Shown here in pieces: positions 58,283-64,000 of a stretch of 64,000 nucleotides of DNA; positions within the stretch are counted from its first letter, which is position 1; each line of letters opens with the position of its first letter. This DNA is from Bradyrhizobium oligotrophicum S58 (lineage in GTDB: Bacteria > Pseudomonadota > Alphaproteobacteria > Rhizobiales > Xanthobacteraceae). Both the position numbers and the translations under genes were made by a program. The DNA lies in assembly GCF_000344805.1 (NCBI RefSeq), contig NC_020453.1, positions 3,753,001 to 3,817,000 on the forward strand, in the 5' to 3' direction. The notes under the pieces are model-generated. The model was not told the DNA's origin. It ran no database searches and was given only the letters and a program-made list of their open reading frames with translations.

Positions 58283-60126
58283 GCGATTGTCTTGCTGAAG
58301 CCGGCCGCCTTTGCCGCAAGCTCGCCGCGTACGCGCGCGACGACAGGCTCGAAGCGGCCGCTCTCATCCTGCCGGAACAGGCGAGCGCTCGGATACCACG
58401 GGCTGTCGTCGCGATCCCTGAGCCAGCGCCAGTCGGCGAGATAAGGCAGCATGATCCAAGTCGGCCGTCCGAGCGTGGCGGCGAGATGCGCGACGCTGGT
58501 GCAGACGGTGACGACGACGTCGAGGCAGGAGATCAAGGCGGCGGTGTCGGCGAAGTCGGTCAGCTCGGCGCTGACGTCGCGGATGCGGCTCTGCTGCGCG
58601 AGCAGCGTCCTGTCCGCCGGCCGCAGCTCTTTTTGCAGGCTGAAGAAATCAGCCTCGACATCGAGCAGCGGCAGCAGGGTCGCAAGCGGCATCGAGCGGT
58701 TGCGGTCGTTGGCTTGGTGCGGGTTGCCGGACCAGACCAGCCCGACGCGCAGCCGGTCGTGCGGTCCGAGCCGCGCCTCCCAGGCCGCGATGCGATCGGC
58801 CGGCAGCGGCGGCAGATAGCTGGCAGGCGGGATGGTGTCGAGCGTGGTGCCGAAGGCGAGCGGCAGGCTCATCACCGGGCAGTGCATGTCGAAGGCCGGC
58901 CGCTGCAGGTCCGGCGCGAAGGCGAGGCACTGCGAGACGCCTTCGATGCCGGCCATCAGCGCTCGCAGCGGCTCGCGCACCACCAGGATCACCTTGGCGC
59001 CGCGCGCCGCGACCATGGGCAGATAGCGCGCGAACTGGATGTTGTCGCCAAAACCCTCGTCCTCCTCGATCAGGATGGTCTTGCCGGCGATGTCCTCCTT
59101 GCCGAGCCATTTCGGCTCGACGAAGCGCGGATAGTCGGGCGAGAAGTCCGGCATGTTCCAGCGCGCCTCGCGCCGGGCCCAGCCGGAAACGAAGTCACCG
59201 CATTGCAGCTCGATATGGGCGAGCTGCCAGGCCGCCTTGGCGTTGCCGGGCTCGATGGCGAGGATCTGCCGGTAGACGGCCGCCGCATCCGCGAAGCGCA
59301 GCAGCTGCAACAGTGCAAAGCCCTTGTTGAGCAACACCTCGACGAAGTCGGGGCGCAGCGCCAGCGCCCGGTCGAACCAGGGCAGCGCGTCGGCGCAGCG
59401 GCCAAGACACACGAACGCATCGCCGAGATTGTTGCAGGCCAGCGGATCGTCCGGCGTCAGCGCATGCACGCGCTCGGCATCTGCCAGATAGTCGTCGTAG
59501 CGCTTCAGCTCGCGGACGCATCTGGCGCGCATCTGCAGCGCCGGCACGTCGTCCGGCTGCCGCTCGAGACACGCCGAGAAGGCGCGGGCCGCCTCCTCGT
59601 AACGCTGCTGCTGGTGCAGCAGCAGGCCGCTCTGGAACGCGGCCTCGCGGTGCGCGGGGTCGATCGTCAGCGCGTGCTGGTAGCTCAGCAGCGCCTCGGC
59701 GCTGCGGTCGAGCGCCTGCAGCACGCCGCCGAGATGCTTCCACAATTCGGCATCATCAGGCTTGAGCTGGATCGCCTTGTCGAACACCGCGAACGCATCG
59801 TCGAGCCGGCCCATCTGCTTCAGGGTGAAGCCGAGGCTGGTGAGATAGTCGATCTTCGGCGTCTGACGGATCGCCTGCGACAGCCACGCCACCGCGTGGT
59901 CGTACTGCCCCGTTCGCAGCGCGACGATGCCCATCAGATACAGGCTGTCCGCATGGTTCGGATCCGCCGCCAGCGCCTGCTCGCAGCACATCTGGGCGTC
60001 GAGCAGACGGCCGCCGCCGAGGTGATGCAGGCCAGCCTCATAGAGCGCGGCCGGCGACAAGGCAGGCCCGCTACCCGGGCCGGCCGTCGCGCTCTTGGCG
60101 CCTTCCTTCCGGTCGCTGCGGCTCAT
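58279..60126 (-). CDS. TPR-repeat protein with C-terminal glycosyltransferase-like domain
   Basis: A 615-residue soluble protein. Residues about 25-335 contain a series of tetratricopeptide repeats, such as NHADSLYLMGIVALRTGQYD and AELWKHLGGVLQALDRSAEA, forming a helical superhelix. Residues about 340-615 form a glycosyltransferase-9/41-like domain (LIEEDEGFGDNIQFARYLPM, and VVTVCTSVAHLAATLGRPTW). This architecture is frequent in Bradyrhizobium. It may act in surface glycosylation, but donor and acceptor are unknown. The ATG at 60126 is used; the frame before it covers an intergenic region. Confidence 0.87.
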   Translation of the reverse strand: MSRSDRKEGAKSATAGPGSGPALSPAALYEAGLHHLGGGRLLDAQMCCEQALAADPNHADSLYLMGIVALRTGQYDHAVAWLSQAIRQTPKIDYLTSLGFTLKQMGRLDDAFAVFDKAIQLKPDDAELWKHLGGVLQALDRSAEALLSYQHALTIDPAHREAAFQSGLLLHQQQRYEEAARAFSACLERQPDDVPALQMRARCVRELKRYDDYLADAERVHALTPDDPLACNNLGDAFVCLGRCADALPWFDRALALRPDFVEVLLNKGFALLQLLRFADAAAVYRQILAIEPGNAKAAWQLAHIELQCGDFVSGWARREARWNMPDFSPDYPRFVEPKWLGKEDIAGKTILIEEDEGFGDNIQFARYLPMVAARGAKVILVVREPLRALMAGIEGVSQCLAFAPDLQRPAFDMHCPVMSLPLAFGTTLDTIPPASYLPPLPADRIAAWEARLGPHDRLRVGLVWSGNPHQANDRNRSMPLATLLPLLDVEADFFSLQKELRPADRTLLAQQSRIRDVSAELTDFADTAALISCLDVVVTVCTSVAHLAATLGRPTWIMLPYLADWRWLRDRDDSPWYPSARLFRQDESGRFEPVVARVRGELAAKAAGFSKTIA

Positions 60127-60327
60127 CGCTGGATCCTGTCCGAGAATCCAAAATTCATAAGTGATTCCCGTGATATCGAGAAGGATCATGGTACGGCGTG
60201 CGAGCCGGGGCGGCGGAAGGGCTGGCCTCCCGGGCCGCGAGCGTCTAACAAGCGCCGCGAAGTCGAACCACGCCTCGCGAGGCCAGACACCGCAGGCTTC
60301 GACCGTGCGGCAAAGAGGGAGCGCCAT

Positions 60328-61113
60328 ATGCAGCAGACGAACGCCTCCGAACGGCTCGACCTAGCGGCGATGGTCGCCGACCTCAACGCTCTGCTGCGGT
60401 TGAAGACGACCGTCATCGGCATCAAAATGTTCGCCCGTGTCGAGGACATGGAGGCCGTGGAGAAGATCCGCCGCCCGAACGCCGTGCACACCACCGATCA
60501 GATCGTCAGCATGGCCTCGCGCCTCGGCTGGACCGTCGGCATCACCGGTGACGATTTGGTCGGGGCGCAATGCCGCGCTGTGATCGGGCTCGGCCCGCAG
60601 GACGACACCTGGCTGAAGGGTGAGAACTATGTCGGGGTCTGGCACGGCACGGCCGAGGATGCGCGCAAGCGCCAGGAGGCGCTCGATGTCGTGCCGTTCG
60701 GCCGCTACCAGGCGATGGCGGTGAGCCCGCTTTTGAGCGGGCGGCTCGATCCGCCGGACATCTGCCTCGTCTATGCGACGCCCGGGCAGATGATCATCCT
60801 GATCAACGGCCTGCAATATGTCGGCTACAAGAAGTTCGAATGGGGCGTCGTCGGCGAGACGGCGTGTGCGGATTCCTGGGGGCGGGCGCTGAAGACCGGC
60901 GAGCCGAGCCTGTCGCTGCCATGCTTCGCCGAGCGCCGCTATGGCGGCGTGCCGGACGAGGAAATGCTGATGGCGCTGAAGCCCGCCGATCTCGCCAAGG
61001 CGATCGCCGGCATGAAGCAGCTCGCCAAGAACGGCCTGCGCTATCCGATCGCGCCTTATGGCATCCAGAACGACGTGCGTGCGGGCATGAGCGTGTCGTA
61101 TGGGAAGAAATGA
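60328..61113 (+). CDS. DUF169 domain-containing protein
   Basis: A 261-residue soluble protein of the DUF169 (ArCR) family. The start LDLAAMVADLNALLRLKTTV leads into the family pattern IGIKMFARVEDMEAV. The Gly-rich LVYATPGQMIILINGLQYVG and CADSWGRALKTGEPSLSLPC, with conserved Cys residues (GAQCRA, ETACAD, LPCFAE), suggest a metal or redox site. Function is not known for the family. It is preceded by AGAGGGAGC and followed by a palindromic repeat. Confidence 0.85.
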   Translation: MQQTNASERLDLAAMVADLNALLRLKTTVIGIKMFARVEDMEAVEKIRRPNAVHTTDQIVSMASRLGWTVGITGDDLVGAQCRAVIGLGPQDDTWLKGENYVGVWHGTAEDARKRQEALDVVPFGRYQAMAVSPLLSGRLDPPDICLVYATPGQMIILINGLQYVGYKKFEWGVVGETACADSWGRALKTGEPSLSLPCFAERRYGGVPDEEMLMALKPADLAKAIAGMKQLAKNGLRYPIAPYGIQNDVRAGMSVSYGKK

Positions 61114-61120
61114 CATGTTC

Positions 61121-61202
61121 CGTCATTGCGAGCGAAGCGAAGCAATCCAGGGCTGTGGACGCGACTCTGGATTGCTTCGTCGCTTCGCTCCTCGCAATGA
61201 CG
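61121..61202. repeat. Palindromic repeat, family II
   Basis: Arms CGTCATTGCGAGCGAAGCGA and TCGCTTCGCTCCTCGCAATG (ending CG) are near-perfect inverted copies, with GCAATCCAG and CTGGATTGC inside. Copy of the element at 46724-46798. It lies between the DUF169 gene and the first saccharopine-dehydrogenase-like gene. Confidence 0.88.
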
Positions 61203-61239
61203 GAGAATCAAAACTGCAGCGGATCGCTAGGAAACAAGA

Positions 61240-62418
61240 ATGACGTCTTCCAAATTCGACCTCGTCGTCTACGGCGCCACCGGCTTCACCGGCAAGCTCG
61301 TCGCTGAGTATCTCACGACGCAATATCGCGGCGACGCGTCGCTGCGCTGGGCGATGGCCGGCCGCAGCCTGGACAAGCTCGCGGCCGTCCGTGACGAGAT
61401 CGGCGCGCCCGCCGATACGCCGCTGATCGCAGCCGACGCCTCCGATCCCGCGTCACTGCAGGCGATGGTGGCGCAAACGAAGCTGGTGCTGACCACGGTC
61501 GGGCCGTATCAGCTCTATGGCAACGAACTCGTCGCCGCCTGCGCCGAAACCGGCACCGATTACGTCGATCTGTGCGGCGAGCCGGTGTGGATGCGGCAGA
61601 TGATCGACAAGCATCAGGCGACCGCCGAGAAGAGCGGCGCGCGCATCGTGTTCTCCTGCGGCTTCGATTCCGTGCCGTTCGAGCTCGGCGTCTACTTCGT
61701 GCAGCAGCAGGCGAAGAAGGTGCTGGGCGCGCCGGCCGCCCGCGTGAAAGGTCGCGTCCGCGGCATGAGCGGGACGTTGTCGGGCGGCACCGCGGCGAGC
61801 GCCAAGGCGACGTTCGATGCGGTCGCCAAGGATCTGAGCCTCGTATCGATCCTCAAGGACTCGTTCGCCCTGACACCGGGGTTCAAAGGCCCGAAGCAGC
61901 CGTCCGGCAACAAGCCCGTCTATGAGGAGGATCTGCAGTCGTGGACCGCGCCGTTCATGATGGCGCTGATCAACACCCGCAACGTCCACCGCTCCAACCT
62001 GCTGATGGGTTTTCCGTACGGCCAGGACTTCGTCTATGACGAGATGGTGCTGACCGGTCCGGGCGAGAAGGGCGAGGCCAACGCCAAGAAGGTGATGGCC
62101 GCCAATGCCGAGAAGACCGGCCCGAACGCGCCGAAGCCCGGCGAGGGGCCCTCGAAGGAGGAGCGGGAGAACGGCTACTACAATCTTCTCTTTGTCGCGA
62201 TCGCCCCCGACGGCCGCCAGGTCCGCGCGTCCGTGAAGGGCGACCGAGATCCCGGCTACGGCTCGACCTCGAAGATGATCAGCGAATGCGCCATCGGCCT
62301 GCTGCGCGATGGCGCCGGCGTGAAGGGCGGGTTCTGGACTCCGGGCGCGGCGCTCGGCGACAGCCTGATCAAGCGGCTGGTCGATCACGCCGGCCTGACG
62401 TTCACGGTGGAGGACTGA
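61240..62418 (+). CDS. Saccharopine-dehydrogenase-like / trans-acting enoyl reductase family protein, copy 1
   Basis: A 392-residue oxidoreductase with N-terminal Rossmann fold: FDLVVYGATGFTGKLVAEYL, containing GATGFTG, then AMAGRSLDKLAAV. VLTTVGPYQLYGNELVAACA and DYVDLCGEPVWMRQMID follow, typical of the Sacchrp_dh_NADP group that includes mycobacterial trans-acting enoyl reductases. Those act on polyketide-derived lipids; a link to lipid metabolism here is inference. No membrane segment stands out. A paralogue of equal length follows 39 bp later. Confidence 0.88.
   Translation: MTSSKFDLVVYGATGFTGKLVAEYLTTQYRGDASLRWAMAGRSLDKLAAVRDEIGAPADTPLIAADASDPASLQAMVAQTKLVLTTVGPYQLYGNELVAACAETGTDYVDLCGEPVWMRQMIDKHQATAEKSGARIVFSCGFDSVPFELGVYFVQQQAKKVLGAPAARVKGRVRGMSGTLSGGTAASAKATFDAVAKDLSLVSILKDSFALTPGFKGPKQPSGNKPVYEEDLQSWTAPFMMALINTRNVHRSNLLMGFPYGQDFVYDEMVLTGPGEKGEANAKKVMAANAEKTGPNAPKPGEGPSKEERENGYYNLLFVAIAPDGRQVRASVKGDRDPGYGSTSKMISECAIGLLRDGAGVKGGFWTPGAALGDSLIKRLVDHAGLTFTVED
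62311..62416 (+). repeat. 106-bp direct repeat, first copy (3' end of gene copy 1)
   Basis: This stretch is identical, base for base, to 63529-63634. It covers the final codons of the gene, ending GTGGAGGACT just before the different stop codons (TGA here, TAA in copy 2). The remainder of the two genes differs at many positions. Confidence 0.95.
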
Positions 62419-62457
62419 AAGCGGTGGAATTGATCCGCATTGGTCCCGGGAGCAAAG

Positions 62458-63636
62458 ATGACGTCGGCTAAATTCGACATCGTCGTCTATGGGGCGACCG
62501 GATTCACCGGCCAACTCGTGGCCGAGTACCTCGCCACGCACGATCGCAGTGAAACCAGGCTGACCTGGGCGATGGCCGGACGCAGCCGCGACAAGCTCGC
62601 CAAGGTGCGTGATGCGATCGGAGCGCCGGCTGACCTGCCGCTGATCGTGGCCGATTCCAGCGATCCCCGCTCCATTCGCGCGATGGTCGATCAGGCTAGA
62701 CTGGTGCTGACCACGGTCGGTCCCTATCAGCTCTACGGGACCGATGTGCTCACCGCCTGCGTGGCCGCGGGGACCGACTATGTCGATCTCTGCGGCGAGC
62801 CGCTGTGGATGCACCAGATGATCGAAAACTACCAAGCCCGGGCGGAGCACAGCGGCGCAAGAGTCCTGTTCTCGTGTGGCTTCGACTCGGTGCCGTTCGA
62901 GCTCGGCGTGCTGTTCGTTCAGGAGCAGGCGAAGCGGGTGGTCGGCGCGCCACAGGCGCGCGTGAAGGGCCGCATTCGCGGCATGAGCGGCTCGCTCTCG
63001 GGCGGTACTGCAGCGAGCGCCAAGGCGACAGCGGCGGCACTGACCGCCGATTTGAGCCTTGTGGCGATCATGAAGGACCCGTTCGCGCTGACGCCAGGCT
63101 TTAAGGGGCCGAAGCAGCCACCTGCCAACCGGCCGCTCTACGAGGAGGACTTCCAGTCCTGGACTGCGCCGTTTGCGATGGCGCTGGTCAACACGCGCAA
63201 CGTCCATCGTGCCAACATGCTGATGGGGTTTCCCTACGGCCAGGACTTTGTCTACGACGAGATGGTGTTGACGGGCGATGGGGAGCAGGGCCAGGCCAAC
63301 GCCAAATTGGTGATGGCGGCCAATGCCGAGAAGACCGGCCCGAATGCGCCCAGGGTCGGAGAGGGGCCCTCGAAGGAGATGCGGGACAACGGATATTTCG
63401 ACCTGCTGTACGTCGCAGCGTCTCCCGACGGACGGCGCGTTCGCGCGTCGGTGAAGGGGGAGGGCGATCCCGGCTATGGCCTGACGGCGAAGATGATCAG
63501 CGAATGCGCCGTCGGCCTGCTGCGCGACGGCGCCGGCGTGAAGGGCGGGTTCTGGACTCCGGGCGCGGCGCTCGGCGACAGCCTGATCAAGCGGCTGGTC
63601 GATCACGCCGGCCTGACGTTCACGGTGGAGGACTAA
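62458..63636 (+). CDS. Saccharopine-dehydrogenase-like / trans-acting enoyl reductase family protein, copy 2
   Basis: A second 392-residue protein of the same family, again with GATGFTG at the N-terminus and the same order of motifs (VDLCGEPLWMHQMI, GFDSVPFELGVLFVQEQA). It begins at the ATG at 62458; the frame opens 6 codons earlier, but those codons have no match in copy 1. The last 106 bp are identical to copy 1, a sign of recent gene conversion. Both copies keep the nucleotide-binding site and are probably active, perhaps as partners or isozymes. Confidence 0.88.
   Translation: MTSAKFDIVVYGATGFTGQLVAEYLATHDRSETRLTWAMAGRSRDKLAKVRDAIGAPADLPLIVADSSDPRSIRAMVDQARLVLTTVGPYQLYGTDVLTACVAAGTDYVDLCGEPLWMHQMIENYQARAEHSGARVLFSCGFDSVPFELGVLFVQEQAKRVVGAPQARVKGRIRGMSGSLSGGTAASAKATAAALTADLSLVAIMKDPFALTPGFKGPKQPPANRPLYEEDFQSWTAPFAMALVNTRNVHRANMLMGFPYGQDFVYDEMVLTGDGEQGQANAKLVMAANAEKTGPNAPRVGEGPSKEMRDNGYFDLLYVAASPDGRRVRASVKGEGDPGYGLTAKMISECAVGLLRDGAGVKGGFWTPGAALGDSLIKRLVDHAGLTFTVED
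63529..63634 (+). repeat. 106-bp direct repeat, second copy (3' end of gene copy 2)
   Basis: Identical to 62311-62416. The preceding codon shows the first mismatch (GAC here, GAT in copy 1), and after it the stop codons differ. See the finding on gene conversion. Confidence 0.95.
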
Positions 63637-64000
63637 GAGCGGTGGCGTGCGGGCCGATCGCTGCGGATCGGCTAGCCCCGGCCTGATGGGAGCGCGTGGC
63701 GGCGATCATGCCCCACATCGTGCCGAGCATCAGGAAGAAGTGCCGCCAATGATCGGTGTCGATGATGAAGCTTTCACCGACGGTGCCGAGGAAGGCTGCG
63801 AAGATCGCGATGTAGGTGCGCTGCCACGGCACGCGCACGAACAGATAGCGGAAGCCGAGAATGACGGTGGTGAACACAAGGGCGGGATAGCAGATGCCGG
63901 ACAGCCAGCCGCCCGACATGAAGGCGTTCAGATAGGAGTTGTGGGTGTCCTCGGGGAAGTAGTTGTGGAACTGCAGCGGCCCGATTCCGAACGGCAGGTC
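63620..64000 (-). CDS. O-antigen ligase-like (Wzy_C) membrane protein, C-terminal part (runs off right edge)
   Basis: The last 126 codons of a minus-strand gene; the frame stays open to the window edge. It contains FPEDTHNSYLNAFMSGGWLS, where THNSYL is the family pattern near the end of O-antigen ligases/polymerases (Wzy_C), followed by membrane helices (ICYPALVFTTVILGFRYLFV and beyond). Such proteins join or ligate polysaccharide at the periplasmic face. The stop overlaps the end of the convergent gene by 17 bp. The start is outside the window. Confidence 0.75.
   Translation of the reverse strand, partial: DLPFGIGPLQFHNYFPEDTHNSYLNAFMSGGWLSGICYPALVFTTVILGFRYLFVRVPWQRTYIAIFAAFLGTVGESFIIDTDHWRHFFLMLGTMWGMIAATRSHQAGASRSAAIGPHATALSPPP

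Noticed and set aside
56428..61113. A 1561-codon open frame on the plus strand
   Set aside because: It runs antisense to the acetamidase and TPR genes and in another frame over the YdcF gene, entering the DUF169 gene only at its end. Composition is the Arg/Ala/His-rich pattern of GC-rich shadow frames. Only the last part (60328-61113) is a real gene.

Overview
The window is GC-rich, densely coded DNA from an alphaproteobacterium. It is very probably a Bradyrhizobium or close relative (Nitrobacteraceae). The grounds are the gene order glyA-nrdR-ribD-ribE-ribH-nusB-thiL-hppA, the order DUF177-plsX-fabH-ihfA-merR, the Mg-type HemB, the LdtR, GcrA and Bpt regulators and housekeeping genes, and several palindromic repeat families in the gaps. 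The genus is inferred from recognised proteins and gene order; no database search was made.

Layout. 1-3.1 kb: the end of a catabolic-looking operon on the minus strand (Liv-type binding protein, KSTD/fumarate-reductase-like flavoprotein, start of an SDR). 3.3-5.1 kb: a small conserved protein, a 412-bp dispersed repeat and an alpha/beta hydrolase. 5.5-7.8 kb: parC. 8-18.4 kb: a metal and stress block with a CDF exporter, a rhodanese-ChrB/ChrA chromate operon, DmeF-like Co/Ni exporter, ArsC, a class III nucleotide cyclase, UspA, an MFS transporter, a methyltransferase and MntH. 18.4-23.9 kb: bpt, an RDD membrane protein, hemB, a small membrane protein, ldtR and three small proteins. 24.1-32.4 kb: glyA, nrdR, riboflavin genes, nusB, thiL and the H+-pyrophosphatase hppA with a clear terminator. 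32.5-36.2 kb: a secreted hypothetical protein, a DUF2336 protein, a Bug-type binding protein and bamE. 36.3-41.3 kb: a cytochrome bc1 assembly chaperone, DUF177, plsX, fabH, ihfA, a MerR regulator and tRNA-Pro(GGG). 41.5-46.5 kb: small proteins, a methyltransferase and two tandem oleate hydratase genes. 46.9-52.2 kb: a five-gene BMP/nucleoside-type ABC transporter operon with a biuret-hydrolase-like gene inside it. 52.7-55.4 kb: a 51-residue membrane protein, an SDR, a DUF559 nuclease-like gene enclosed by perfect 44-bp inverted repeats, gcrA and a small conserved gene. 55.4-56.4 kb: a gap filled by several repeat families. 56.4-64 kb: acetamidase/formamidase, a YdcF-like protein, a TPR protein, a DUF169 protein, two tandem saccharopine-dehydrogenase-like genes sharing an identical 3' end, and the end of an O-antigen-ligase-like gene.

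How it fits together. Much of the window is core metabolism: one-carbon units, riboflavin, thiamine, haem, fatty acid initiation, envelope assembly and DNA topology. The accessory parts are the metal block, the ABC/biuret operon, the oleate hydratases and the repeats. The most unusual item is the DUF559 gene framed by a perfect inverted repeat that also supplies its last codons. It looks like a small nuclease-plus-repeat mobile unit. No CRISPR array, prophage, IS transposase or rRNA operon was seen.
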